Made by a program: the position numbers and the translations under genes | Assembly (NCBI RefSeq): GCF_020866845.1 | Contig: NZ_CP086594.1 | Coordinates: forward strand, 3,004,001 to 3,068,000 | DNA: 64,000 nucleotides | Direction: 5' to 3' | Origin: Sphingomonas radiodurans | GTDB lineage: Bacteria > Pseudomonadota > Alphaproteobacteria > Sphingomonadales > Sphingomonadaceae | In this document: positions 40,758-49,825 of the stretch, one piece after another | How the letters are laid out: the number at the start of each line of letters is the position of its first letter | How positions within the stretch are numbered: position 1 is the first letter of the stretch | Notes under the pieces: generated by a model | What the model was told of the DNA's origin: nothing | The model's database searches: none | What the model saw: only the letters and a program-made list of their open reading frames with translations

Positions 40758-41277
40758 CGAAGCCGCGCTTTGGGCGCGGGTGATGGCGAGCGTTCGTCCG
40801 CTGCGTGCGGTCGCTGTACAAAAAACTCCGGAACCGCTCGTTAAAGCGACGCTCAACCCAAAGATTCGCGTGTCGCTCGCCCCGGCTTTGCCTCCGAAAA
40901 TCCCCGCCGCAGCCCCGGGAATCACCCTCGATGGCGGGTGGGACAAGCGCCTGTCGCGCGGCATGGTCGTGCCCGATGTGACGATCGACCTTCACGGCCA
41001 CACGCTTCATTCGGCGCATGATTTGCTGGACGGTGCCTTGGCGCGCGCTATATCACGGAAAGACCGTGTTATTTTGCTCGTGACGGGCAAGCCGCCGCGC
41101 CCCGAAAGCGAACGCCCGCACGCCCGCGGCGCCATCCGCGCGGCGATCGGCGACTGGCTAGCCGCCTCCCGCCACGCCAGCGCCATCGCCGCCGTCCGCA
41201 ACGCGCACCCGCGGCACGGCGGGCAGGGCGCGCTCTACATCATTTTGCGGCGGCCCAAGGGCGCTGCCGTCAGTTGA
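40735..41277 (+). CDS. Smr/MutS2-type domain protein
   Basis: About 180 residues. The N-terminal segment LALDEAALWARVMASVRPL and the C-terminal Smr domain, with DLHGHTLHSAHDLL, VILLVTGKPPR and the GxG-type loop RHGGQGALYIILRR, identify the family; Smr domains nick DNA or RNA. GTG 40735 overlaps mltA by 23 bases; TTG 40714 in the same frame is the other candidate, and neither has a strong ribosome binding site. The stop overlaps the convergent dapE stop by 8 bases. Confidence 0.85.
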   Translation: MSRSLALDEAALWARVMASVRPLRAVAVQKTPEPLVKATLNPKIRVSLAPALPPKIPAAAPGITLDGGWDKRLSRGMVVPDVTIDLHGHTLHSAHDLLDGALARAISRKDRVILLVTGKPPRPESERPHARGAIRAAIGDWLAASRHASAIAAVRNAHPRHGGQGALYIILRRPKGAAVS

Positions 41278-42388
41278 AGACGCGCCGTAGTATGTCCTCG
41301 TAAACATCTGTGAGGACCTGCAAATCCTCGACCGCGACAGCCTCGTCCAGCTTGTGCATCGTCGCATTGATAAGTCCGAATTCCACCACCGGGCACAGCG
41401 CCGACAGGAACCGCGCATCCGACGTTCCGCCCGTCGTCGACAGTTCCGGCACGATCCCGGTTCGTGCCTCGATCGCGCTGGATACGATCGCGGAAAGCTT
41501 GCCCGGCTCGGTCAGAAACGCCTCTCCTGAAATCCGCGCCTCCACCACAGCCTCTGGCGCATGCCGCCGCACGATCGCGGTAATGCGCTGCGCTAGGTCT
41601 TCGCCGCGATGCAGGTCGTTGAAGCGGATCGACAGCCGCGCCGACGCCTTTGCCGGGATCACGTTCGTCGCCGGATTGCCGACGGTGATGTCCGTCACTT
41701 CGATATTAGACGCCTGAAACCAGTCACTTCCCGCGTCGAGCACGAGCGCGTCGATCTCGGCCAGCGTCGCCACCAGCTTGGGAATCGGATTGTCCGCCAG
41801 GTGCGGATAGGCGACATGACCTTGCCGCCCGGGCACATCGATCCAGATATTCACCGAGCCACGCCGCCCGATCTTGATCATGTCGCCCAGCCGCGCCGCC
41901 GACGTGGGCTCCCCCACCAGGCAAAAATCCGGCCGCACCCCGCGCTCGGCCATGCGATCGATCAGTGCCCGCGTCCCGAACGTCGCCGGCCCTTCCTCGT
42001 CACCAGTGATGATCAGGCTGGTGACGCCCGGCCCGTCGACGCGCCCGGCCGCAGCGACAAACGCCGCGATCGCCCCCTTCATGTCGACAGCCCCGCGGCC
42101 ATACAGCAGCCCGTCGCGCACCTCCGGCGCAAACGCCCCGCTGGTCCAGCCCGGGCCTGGCGGCACCACATCCAGATGCCCAGCAAACGCGAAGTGCGGC
42201 CCGTAATCACCACGAATTGCAAGCAAATTCTCGACTGGCCCGTCAGGCGCCTCGCCCGCAACGAAGCGCTCGACCGCAAACCCGAGCGGCACCAGCGCCG
42301 CCTCCAGCACGTCGAATACCGCGCCGCGCGCCGGCGTCACGCTCTCGCAAGCAAGCAGCGCCGTCGCGAGCGCTACCGGGTCGGTCAT
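41270..42388 (-). CDS. dapE: Succinyl-diaminopimelate desuccinylase
   Basis: 372-residue di-zinc M20 enzyme of the lysine/meso-diaminopimelate pathway. The zinc ligands lie in FAFAGHLDVVPPG and YGRGAVDMKGAIAAF, and the catalytic Glu pair in ITGDEEGPATFGTR. The substrate-binding region has VGEPTSAARLGDMIKIGRRG. The length matches the family. ATG 42388 overlaps the stop of the GST gene upstream (4 bases), so the two are co-transcribed. Confidence 0.94.
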   Translation of the reverse strand: MTDPVALATALLACESVTPARGAVFDVLEAALVPLGFAVERFVAGEAPDGPVENLLAIRGDYGPHFAFAGHLDVVPPGPGWTSGAFAPEVRDGLLYGRGAVDMKGAIAAFVAAAGRVDGPGVTSLIITGDEEGPATFGTRALIDRMAERGVRPDFCLVGEPTSAARLGDMIKIGRRGSVNIWIDVPGRQGHVAYPHLADNPIPKLVATLAEIDALVLDAGSDWFQASNIEVTDITVGNPATNVIPAKASARLSIRFNDLHRGEDLAQRITAIVRRHAPEAVVEARISGEAFLTEPGKLSAIVSSAIEARTGIVPELSTTGGTSDARFLSALCPVVEFGLINATMHKLDEAVAVEDLQVLTDVYEDILRRVFN

Positions 42389-43050
42389 GCGGTTGCGGGC
42401 TGCTCGAACTGCTCGATCACCCATTCCTCTTCCTGCGCCCCGGCGATCCAGTCCTGCATAAACGGATGCGTCAACACCGCCTCAATATACGGCACCGCAA
42501 ACCGCGCGACGGGCAGCGAATAGGTGATGATCCGCGTGCAGACCGGGGCGAACATGATGTCGGCCGCGCCGAACTCGCCGAACAAAAACGCGCCGTTGCC
42601 GCCGAATCTAGCCCGCGCCTGCGCCCAAAGCTCCATCATTCGCAACAGGTCGTGTTGCACCGCCTCGGACGGCGGCACTGGGGCATGGATCTGGCGAATG
42701 TTCATGCTGTGCTCACGGCGCAGCGCGGCAAAACTCGAATGCATCTCCGCCGCCATCGACCGCGCCATCGCGCGTGCCGCCTCATCCGCCGGCCAGAACC
42801 GCTCACGCCCGACCTTGTCGGCGAGATATTCGACGATCGCCAGGCTGTCCCACACCACCGCCTCGCCATCCCAAAGGATCGGCACTTTGCCCGACGACGG
42901 CGCGAATTCATCCCCCTCCCGCCGCCGGTCCCAATCCTGGTCGTACAGCGGGACGACGACTTCCTCGAACGGCAAGCCGGACTGCTTGCAGGCGAGCCAG
43001 CCGCGCAGCGACCAGGAGGAGTAGGCCTTATTGCCGATGATCAATTTCAT
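42385..43050 (-). CDS. Glutathione S-transferase family protein
   Basis: 221 residues. The thioredoxin-like N-terminal half (LIIGNKAYSSWSLRGWLA, with the serine typical of the first catalytic position, then SSGKVPILWDGEAVVWDSLAIVEYLA) includes the cis-proline glutathione contact VP. The alpha-helical half follows. It is close to the YfcF/maleylacetoacetate-like class. The substrate is unknown. Its end overlaps the dapE start, and its 5' end faces the M20 gene. Confidence 0.9.
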   Translation of the reverse strand: MKLIIGNKAYSSWSLRGWLACKQSGLPFEEVVVPLYDQDWDRRREGDEFAPSSGKVPILWDGEAVVWDSLAIVEYLADKVGRERFWPADEAARAMARSMAAEMHSSFAALRREHSMNIRQIHAPVPPSEAVQHDLLRMMELWAQARARFGGNGAFLFGEFGAADIMFAPVCTRIITYSLPVARFAVPYIEAVLTHPFMQDWIAGAQEEEWVIEQFEQPATA

Positions 43051-43123
43051 GGCTCGCGGGGGTAGAGCCCGCAGCCGCCGCGTGCAACATTCGCCGCAGA
43101 ATCAAAACAACGGGGGCAAGATC

Positions 43124-44635
43124 ATGGAAACGGATCGGCGCGGATTGCTGGGTGGGGCGATGCTGGGGGCGGCGATGTTCGCACCGGGGGCGCAGGCAGC
43201 GCAGAGCGGCGACATGGCGAAGATCGCAGCGGCTGTAGGGCAGGGCCATGACGAGGCCATTGCGCGCCTGCGCGAATGGATTGCGCTCCCCTCGATCGCC
43301 GCGGAGAATCGCGACATGGACAAGGGCGCAGCCCTGATGGTGCGGCTCGCGAAGGAAGCCGGCTTCCAACAAGCAGTCACCATGCCGACCGATGGCGCCC
43401 CCGGTGTGTTCGCGACGATGAACAATGGCGCGGCCAAGACGCTCGGCCTCTATTTCATGTACGACGTGAAGCAGTTCGATGCGTCCGAATGGACGTCTCC
43501 GCCGCTTGAGGGGCGGATCATCGACAAGCCGGGCCTCGGGAGGGCGCTCGTCGGGCGTGGCGCGATCAACCAGAAGGGGCCGCAGAGCGCCGTGCTCGCT
43601 GCGCTCATCGCATTCAAGCGCTCCGGCGTTCGGCTGCCGGTAAACCTCGTGCTGGTTGCTGAGGGCGAGGAGGAGATCGGCTCGCCGCACTTCATGCAGG
43701 TGGTGCAGCGGCCCGAGGTGCTCGCTGCGCTCAAGAAGTGCAGCGGCGTGATCATCCCCTCGATGTGGCAAGATCCCACAAGCGGCGACATCGCGATCAA
43801 TCTCGGCGCCAAGGGGATGATCGAGCTCGAACTGGTCGCCTCCGCCGAGAAGTGGGATCGCGGCCCGACGCGCGACATTCATTCGAGCATGAAGGCGATC
43901 ATCGATGCGCCCGCGTGGCGGCTCGTTCAGGCGTTGCAGACGCTCGTCACGCCCGACGGCAACACGCCTGCGATCGACGGCTGGTTCGAAAAGGTCCGCC
44001 CGCTTACCGCCCGCGAGAAAGCGCTGATCGCCGAGAGCGCGCGGTCGCGCAGCTCGGCCGACGAATTGCGCCAGGCGGGCGTCAAGAAGTGGATCGGCGA
44101 CACGAGCTGGCAGGAGACGCTGGAGCGGCTCGCGGCAATGCCGACGGTCAACATCGAAGGGCTTGTCGGCGGTTACACCGGCCCCGGTGGGAAGACGATC
44201 CTGCCCGCCAAGATGACGGCGAAGATCGACATGCGACTGGTGCCCAACCAGACCGCCGAGGACTGTATTGCCAAGCTGCGGGCGCATCTCGCCAAGCGCG
44301 GATTTGCCGATGTCGCGGTGAACGTGTCGGGCGGTTACGACCCCACCGAAACTGCCGAAGAGTCGGGTCTGATCAAGGCCGAACGCGCGACGTACGAGCG
44401 CGCCGGCATCAAGACGACACTTTATCCGCGGCTGGCCGGCAGCTGGCCGGGGTATATCTTCACCGGTCCGCCGGTGTCCTTGCCGGCGGGGCAGTTTGGC
44501 CTTGGCCATGGAAACGGCGCTCATGCACCCGACGAATATCTGCTGATCGAGAGCAGCAATCCCAAGGTGCTCGGCTATGACGCGGCGACGGTCGGGTTCG
44601 CCGACTTCCTCTACCAGATCGCCGCGACCGGCTGA
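43124..44635 (+). CDS. M20 family metallopeptidase, exported
   Basis: 503 residues. The N-terminus METDRRGLLGGAMLGAAMFAPG resembles a twin-arginine signal, so export is likely. The M20 zinc core appears as FMYDVKQFDASEWTSPPLEG, GRGAINQKGPQSAV and VLVAEGEEEIGSPHF. The dimerisation domain carries KMTAKIDMRLVPNQT, and the end is GHGNGAHAPDEY. It is probably a dipeptidase or carboxypeptidase. ATG 43124 follows CGGGGGCAAG; the upstream frame overlaps the divergent GST gene. Confidence 0.88.
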   Translation: METDRRGLLGGAMLGAAMFAPGAQAAQSGDMAKIAAAVGQGHDEAIARLREWIALPSIAAENRDMDKGAALMVRLAKEAGFQQAVTMPTDGAPGVFATMNNGAAKTLGLYFMYDVKQFDASEWTSPPLEGRIIDKPGLGRALVGRGAINQKGPQSAVLAALIAFKRSGVRLPVNLVLVAEGEEEIGSPHFMQVVQRPEVLAALKKCSGVIIPSMWQDPTSGDIAINLGAKGMIELELVASAEKWDRGPTRDIHSSMKAIIDAPAWRLVQALQTLVTPDGNTPAIDGWFEKVRPLTAREKALIAESARSRSSADELRQAGVKKWIGDTSWQETLERLAAMPTVNIEGLVGGYTGPGGKTILPAKMTAKIDMRLVPNQTAEDCIAKLRAHLAKRGFADVAVNVSGGYDPTETAEESGLIKAERATYERAGIKTTLYPRLAGSWPGYIFTGPPVSLPAGQFGLGHGNGAHAPDEYLLIESSNPKVLGYDAATVGFADFLYQIAATG

Positions 44636-44651
44636 TCCTACGGAAATAGCC

Positions 44652-45392
44652 TCAGCCGATCGACTCGATCACCGCGGCGCGCAGTTCGGGGATTCCCATT
44701 CCCTTTTCCGCAGAGGTGGCGATGATCTCGGGGTGCGCGGCTGGCCGCTTGCGCGCCTCCGCAATCGTCCGCTCGGTCACCTCGGCAAGGTCGCTCGCCT
44801 TGATCTTGTCGGCCTTGGTGAGCACCATACGATAGCTGACCGCGGCTTTATCGAGCATCTCGAGGATCTCGCGATCGACATCCTTGATGCCGTGGCGCGC
44901 GTCGATCAGCACCAGCGCACGCTTCAGCACTTGCCGCCCGCGCAGGAAATCGTTGACCAGATATCGCCATTTACGAACGATATCCTTCGGCGCCTTGGCA
45001 AAACCGTAGCCGGGCATGTCGACGAGTCGAAACACGAGCGGCTCGCCGACGTCGAAGTAGTTGAGCTCCTGCGTTCGCCCGGGAGTAACCGACGTGCGCG
45101 CGAGCGACTTGCGCCCCGTGAGCGCATTGAGCAGCGATGATTTTCCGACGTTCGAGCGGCCCGCGAAGGCAATTTCCGGCACCGATGGGTCGGGGAGGAA
45201 GGTAAGGGCAGGGGCAGACTTCAGGAACTCGATCCGACCGGCAAAGATCTTTCGCGCCAGTTCAATTGCCTCATCGGAATGAGAAGGCTCCTGGAGGGGA
45301 GCTTGCGTGGGCAATGTCGTTTCTGGCGGCACAACTTCGCCATTCGGCTGCACCGAGTGGTCTCCCTCCTCGTGCTGGAGAGGATCGGTCAT
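44652..45392 (-). CDS. engB: Ribosome biogenesis GTP-binding protein YihA/YsxC (EngB)
   Basis: 246 residues, a Ras-like GTPase needed for assembly of the large ribosomal subunit. G1 is [11 protein letters not shown]3 is [11 protein letters not shown] and G4 is TKAD. An N-terminal extension of about 40 acidic/Pro-rich residues is typical of alphaproteobacteria. The ATG overlaps the yidC stop (4 bases). It is the last gene of the rpmH-rnpA-yidD-yidC-engB block. Confidence 0.95.
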   Translation of the reverse strand: MTDPLQHEEGDHSVQPNGEVVPPETTLPTQAPLQEPSHSDEAIELARKIFAGRIEFLKSAPALTFLPDPSVPEIAFAGRSNVGKSSLLNALTGRKSLARTSVTPGRTQELNYFDVGEPLVFRLVDMPGYGFAKAPKDIVRKWRYLVNDFLRGRQVLKRALVLIDARHGIKDVDREILEMLDKAAVSYRMVLTKADKIKASDLAEVTERTIAEARKRPAAHPEIIATSAEKGMGIPELRAAVIESIG

Positions 45393-47092
45393 TTCGCGGG
45401 GGCTTCCTTAAGGCCCGGATGTCGAGCGTAGAGCAGCTTCTGCTGCAGGATCGTCAGCACGTTAGAGGTGATCCAATACACCTGCAGGCCAACTGCGAAC
45501 GGCGCCATCACGAACATCAGCACCCAGGGCATTAGCGAGAAGATCTGCTTCTGCGTGTCGTCCATCGGCGCCGGGTTTAGCTTGAACTGGAAGTACATGC
45601 TGATGCCCAGCAGGATCGGAACGATGCCGATCGCGAGGAACGCCGGCGGGGTAAAGGCGAGCAGGCCGAAAAGGTTCACCGGCGTCAGCGGATCGGGCGC
45701 CGACAAATCCTTGATCCACGCGACGAACGGCTGGTGCCGCATCTCGATCGTCAACATCAGCATCTTGTACAGCGCGTAGAAGACGGGGATCTGGAGCAGC
45801 GTCGGGGCGCAGCCGGCGAGCGGATTGACCTTCTCGGTCTTATACAGCGCCATGATCTCCTGCTGCATCCGCGGCTTGTCGTCCTTGTAGCGATCCTGGA
45901 TCGCCTTCATCTTGGGCTGGACGGCACGCATGTTCGCCATTGAGGCGAATTGGCGCTGCGCGATCGGGAACATGAGCAGCCGGATCGTCAGCGTCAGCAG
46001 GATGATCGCCACGCCGAAATTGCCGAGCATCCGGAACAGCCAGTCGAGATAATAGAAGATCGGCTTCTCGACGAGCCGGAACCAACCCCAGTCCATCGCA
46101 TAATCGAGGCGCGGCGCGATCCCGCTGTCGGTGTATCTATCAAGTAACCGCACTTCCTTGGCGCCGGCGAAGAAGCGGCTCGTTTGCGAGGTCACTCGGC
46201 CAGGCTGCAGCAATTGTGCGTTGCTGGTGTAATCGCCTTGATACGCCTTGCTGGCGCCCGAACGAAACTGCCCGTCGAACGGCCGTGCCTGATCAGGCAC
46301 CAGCGCAGTCAGCCAGTATTTGTCGACGAAACCGAGCCAGCCGCCGGTCGTCGAGAACTTCTGGGTACCCTCGTCGACCGTCTCGTAGTTGACGTCGTAA
46401 TCGGCCTTGTCGTTGTGGACCGACATCGGCCCGACGTGGATCGTCCAGCTGTCCGGATCTTTCGAAATACCAGCGCGATTGACGAGGCCGTATGCAGCGA
46501 CGGGCACCGCGCCGGCCCCGCCGTTCGCCACCGTCTGCTTGATCGCGAACATATAGCCGTCGTCAACCGACAGCTCGATCGCAAAGCGCTGGCCCTTGGC
46601 GTTCGCAGCGGTAAGCGTCACCGGTTTGCCGGGCGTCAGCAGCTGCGACGATGCCGTCCACACGGTATCGGCGGTCGGTGGGGAAAGCCCATCGTCACGC
46701 CAGCCGAAGCCGGCGAAATACGCCTCTGGCGCACCCGCTGGCGACAGCAACCGCACCGGCGGCGAGTCCTTGGCGATCGTCTCCTTGTAGTTCTTCAGCA
46801 CCAGATCGTCGATCCGCGCGCCCTTCAGGTTGATCGAGCCGTGCATTGTCGGCGTCTCGATCTGCACCCGCGGCGTCTCGCGTAGCACCTGAGCCCGGTC
46901 GCGGTTCGCTGCCGGAGTGTCGGCGGTGGGATCGGCGGCTTTGTTCGGAACGACCGTCGTCTTGCCGTCTGCGATCTTCGTCACCGGCGGATTGGCGACC
47001 GGGAAGAACTGGTTCTGCAGCAGCGGCCAGCCGAACAGGATCAGTGCCGCCAGCACCGCGAACAGCACGAAATTCTGATTGTCTTTGTTCAC
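45389..47092 (-). CDS. yidC: Membrane protein insertase YidC
   Basis: 567 residues of the Gram-negative Oxa1/YidC type. The first membrane helix ([18 protein letters not shown]) is followed by a large periplasmic beta domain (~80-340), then the conserved five-helix core ([56 protein letters not shown]) and a cationic end. It inserts small membrane proteins, alone or with SecYEG. YidD lies 31 bases upstream, and engB overlaps downstream. Confidence 0.96.
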   Translation of the reverse strand: MNKDNQNFVLFAVLAALILFGWPLLQNQFFPVANPPVTKIADGKTTVVPNKAADPTADTPAANRDRAQVLRETPRVQIETPTMHGSINLKGARIDDLVLKNYKETIAKDSPPVRLLSPAGAPEAYFAGFGWRDDGLSPPTADTVWTASSQLLTPGKPVTLTAANAKGQRFAIELSVDDGYMFAIKQTVANGGAGAVPVAAYGLVNRAGISKDPDSWTIHVGPMSVHNDKADYDVNYETVDEGTQKFSTTGGWLGFVDKYWLTALVPDQARPFDGQFRSGASKAYQGDYTSNAQLLQPGRVTSQTSRFFAGAKEVRLLDRYTDSGIAPRLDYAMDWGWFRLVEKPIFYYLDWLFRMLGNFGVAIILLTLTIRLLMFPIAQRQFASMANMRAVQPKMKAIQDRYKDDKPRMQQEIMALYKTEKVNPLAGCAPTLLQIPVFYALYKMLMLTIEMRHQPFVAWIKDLSAPDPLTPVNLFGLLAFTPPAFLAIGIVPILLGISMYFQFKLNPAPMDDTQKQIFSLMPWVLMFVMAPFAVGLQVYWITSNVLTILQQKLLYARHPGLKEAPAK

Positions 47093-47123
47093 GTGCGCCC
47101 AAACCCCTTACGGCCCAGCTCTT

Positions 47124-47336
47124 TCATGGGACCGGATCATAGCCGTGACCGCCCCACGGGCCGCAGCGTGCGATCCGCTTCGCTGCGAGCCAACTGCCCC
47201 GCGCGGCGCCATAGCGGTGAAGCGCCTCGATTGCATAGGCGGAACAGCTCGGCTGATACCGACACGACGGTGGCAAGATCAGCGACGGCCCCAATTGCCA
47301 CCCGCGCGCCAGCAGGATCAGCAACCGGGCGATCAC
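47124..47336 (-). CDS. yidD: Membrane protein insertion efficiency factor YidD
   Basis: 70 residues, a little shorter than usual, of the YidD family that helps YidC. The cysteine-containing core is [19 protein letters not shown] and the Gly-rich end is [13 protein letters not shown]. The GTG start at 47336 overlaps the rnpA stop (GTGA). This supports translational coupling through rnpA-yidD-yidC. Confidence 0.93.
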   Translation of the reverse strand: MIARLLILLARGWQLGPSLILPPSCRYQPSCSAYAIEALHRYGAARGSWLAAKRIARCGPWGGHGYDPVP

Positions 47337-47659
47337 CGCGCGACCTTGCCAAGCGCCTTGCCCAGCTCACGCCGCAAGCTGTCGAAATCGCGTTCGATCC
47401 CGCCGTTGCGGCCGATCAGCACGTGATCCGCACCCGCCACGCCCTGCGTCGGCAGCAACTCGCGCGCCAGCGCCCGCAACCGCCGCTTCATGCGGTTGCG
47501 TACCACCGAGTTGCCGATCTTCTTGGTGACGGTGTAGCCGATCCGGATCGTCGCATCGCCGTCGTCACGCGGGCGCACCAGCAGCACGAAGCCCGGCATC
47601 GGCGCCCGGCGCCCGGCATTCGCCGCCAAGAAATCCCGGCGGCGCGTAATCGTCTTGAT
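47333..47659 (-). CDS. rnpA: Ribonuclease P protein component, probable ATC start
   Basis: 108 residues, normal for the protein part of RNase P, which matures tRNA 5' ends. The conserved core is [20 protein letters not shown], with the N-terminal [14 protein letters not shown]. No ATG, GTG or TTG lies in frame between rpmH sequence and this N-terminus. The junction with rpmH reads TAATC: the rpmH stop TAA shares its last A with ATC (47659-47657), just as TAATG would couple the genes. The next start, a TTG within DFLAAN, would delete the conserved RRRDF. Confidence 0.85.
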   Translation of the reverse strand: MKTITRRRDFLAANAGRRAPMPGFVLLVRPRDDGDATIRIGYTVTKKIGNSVVRNRMKRRLRALARELLPTQGVAGADHVLIGRNGGIERDFDSLRRELGKALGKVAR

Positions 47660-47793
47660 TAGGCCGACAGCTTCTTGCGGCCGCGCGCACGGCGCAGACG
47701 GATCACCGTGCGGCCGCCGACCGTCGCCATCCGTGCGCGGAAGCCGTGACGGCGCGCGCGCACCAGGTTGCTCGGCTGAAAGGTCCGCTTCAT
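47659..47793 (-). CDS. rpmH: Large ribosomal subunit protein L34
   Basis: 44 residues, beginning [18 protein letters not shown], then [20 protein letters not shown] and ending RKKLSA. This is the complete, highly conserved, strongly basic L34 protein. ATG 47793; the stop TAA at 47661-47659 overlaps the rnpA start. It is missed by length cut-offs but unmistakable. Confidence 0.98.
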   Translation of the reverse strand: MKRTFQPSNLVRARRHGFRARMATVGGRTVIRLRRARGRKKLSA

Positions 47794-47879
47794 CGCTCAT
47801 TCCCGAATCTGAAATACAAGAGGGCCGCCACGCAGGACGGCCCGAATGGAGCGGCGCATAGGCGAAGGCCGCTTCCAAG

Positions 47880-48167
47880 TCAACGCGAGCCCAAGACGCG
47901 GTCGCGCGCGCGACGCCTCAGCGCGCTACGCCGCCGCATCGCGCGATCGACCAAGCCGCCGATCCGTGGCCAGCGTCGCTTCAGTCGCGCCCAACGCACC
48001 TGCGCCCAGCGCGAATTGCGTAGGATCAACACCATACCGCCCGCGAACAGGAAGATCCCGCCCGGCCCCGGTAAAGGCCCCATCACCGCCGCACCCAGCA
48101 ACAGCAGCCCGCCGAGCGCTAGTTGAAGATACCGCAAAACGGGATGGCGATCTTGCATGGCGGCCAT
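47880..48167 (-). CDS. Small PGPGW-type transmembrane protein
   Basis: 95 residues. Two close hydrophobic helices (LQLALGGLLLLGAAVMGPL and GGIFLFAGGMVLIL) flank the PLPGPGG turn, which resembles the PGPGW putative membrane protein family; a strongly basic C-terminus (RLKRRWPRIGGL, RRRSALRRRARDR) follows. The function is unknown. The start is ATG 48167, with ATG 48158 also possible. It lies 86 bases upstream of rpmH on the same strand. Confidence 0.75.
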   Translation of the reverse strand: MAAMQDRHPVLRYLQLALGGLLLLGAAVMGPLPGPGGIFLFAGGMVLILRNSRWAQVRWARLKRRWPRIGGLVDRAMRRRSALRRRARDRVLGSR

Positions 48168-48266
48168 GTGGCTCCGGTGTGTTGCAAACACAAGACGGTG
48201 AATGGAAGGTTTGCAGCGGTGGCAAAGCCGGTATGAACGGGAAGGGAACGGGGCTCTGGGGGGTGC

Positions 48267-49774
48267 ATGGCGGCGATCGTCTCGACGGTGGCGTATCTCG
48301 GGCTGGAGGCGCGTGGCGTCGAGGTACAGGTGCAGCTCATTCCGGGGCTGCCCGCGTTCAATCTCGTCGGGCTCGGCGACAAGGCGGTTGGCGAGAGCCG
48401 CGAACGCGTGCGCGGCGCAATCGCCGCGATGGGCCTCGCGCTGCCGCCGAAGCGGATCGCGGTGAACCTGTCGCCGGCCGATTTGCCCAAGGAAGGATCG
48501 CACTTCGATCTGCCCGTCGCGCTTTGCCTGCTCGCCGCGATGGGCCTTGTGGACGCAGAGGCGCTGGCCGATTACGTTATCGTCGGCGAGCTGACGCTCG
48601 ACGGCCGGATCGCACCGTCGCCCGGCGTGCTGCTCGCCGCGCTGCATGCCGCTGAAATGGGCAAAGGGCTGATCTGCCCAGCGGCCCAAGGCTCCGAAGC
48701 CGCATGGAGTGGCTCGATTGAGGTGGTCGCAGCGCCTGACCTCCTGTCGCTCATCAATCATCTGAAGGGCCACGGTCTGCTCGGCGCACCGGCTGCTGGC
48801 GAGGTGCTGCCGGCCGGGAAGGGCCCCGATCTCAAGCAGGTGCGCGGCCAAGAGACCGCCAAGCGCGCGCTCGAGATCGCCGCGTCCGGCGGCCACAATC
48901 TGCTGATGGTCGGTCCACCCGGGTCGGGCAAGTCGCTGATGGCCTCCTGCCTGCCCGGCATCCTGCCACCGCTCGACGCCAGCGAGGCGCTCGAGGTCTC
49001 GATGGTCCAGTCGGTCGCCGGTACGCTCGAAGGCGGGCGGTTGACGCGCACGCGCCCATTCCGCGCCCCGCACCACTCGGCATCGATGGCGGCGCTCACC
49101 GGCGGCGGGTTGAAGGTCAAGCCTGGCGAAGTCAGCCTCGCGCATCTCGGCGTGCTGTTCCTCGACGAGCTGCCCGAGTTCCAGCGCGCAGTGCTCGATT
49201 CGCTGCGCCAGCCGCTCGAATCCGGCAGCGTCAGCGTCGCGCGGGCCAATGCCCACGTTACCTTTCCCGCCCGCGTTCAGCTCGTTGCCGCAATGAACCC
49301 ATGTCGCTGCGGCTATCTGGGCGACGCCGGACTGGCGTGCGCCCGCGCGCCCAAATGCGCCGCGGATTACCAAGCGAAGGTGTCCGGGCCGCTGCTCGAC
49401 CGCATCGATCTTCACGTCGAGGTGCAGCCCGTGAGCGCCGCCGACCTGATGTTGCCGCCGCCCACGGAAGGATCGGACGAAGTTTCCGCACGCGTCGCTG
49501 CCGTGCGCGGGGTGCAGGCCGATCGCTATCGCGACCATCCGATCCGCACCAACGCGGAAGCCGAGGGGAACTTCTGGAAGCGTTCGCCACCCCCGACGAC
49601 TCTGGGCGCGCGTTGCTTGCTCGGGCCGCCGAGGCGATGCGGCTCTCGGCGCGCGGCTACACCCGCATTCTGCGCGTCGCTCGAACGATCGCCGACATGG
49701 CGGGGCAAGCCGAAGTCGGCCGCATCCACATCGCCGAAGCCCTAAGCTACCGCCGCCAGCCCCCGCGGAACTGA
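48267..49774 (+). pseudogene. comM: YifB/ComM family Mg-chelatase-like ATPase, interrupted by a frameshift
   Basis: An about 500-residue AAA+ protein, related to ComM, which moves branches during natural transformation. The first ~430 residues are normal: VEVQVQLIPGLPAFNLVGLGD, Walker A GPPGSGKSLM, Walker B VLFLDELPEF, and MNPCRCGYLGD. At the four-G run 49565-49568 the frame is lost: the current frame runs on as NFWKRSPPPTTLG to 49745. The expected end (ELLEAFATPDDSGRALLARA, then RGYTRILRVARTIADM) is read in the next frame to TGA at 49774. One missing G explains it. A sequencing error is possible. Confidence 0.85.
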
Positions 49775-49790
49775 CCTTCCGATCTTTCTA

Positions 49791-49821
49791 AATCCTCCCC
49801 AAGCTCCGCTTGGGAAGGATT
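49791..49821. terminator. Hairpin repeat between convergent comM and GGDEF/EAL genes
   Basis: AATCCTCCCCAAGC, loop TCC, GCTTGGGAAGGATT forms a 14-base stem with one mismatch. It starts 16 bases after the comM stop and ends 4 bases before the GGDEF/EAL stop. It is likely a bidirectional terminator derived from a short palindromic repeat. Confidence 0.65.
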
Positions 49822-49825
49822 GGGT

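Noticed and set aside
47880..49538. 552-codon minus-strand frame covering comM
   Set aside because: Only its last 95 codons (47880-48167) look like a protein; the remainder is antisense to the conserved ComM sequence.
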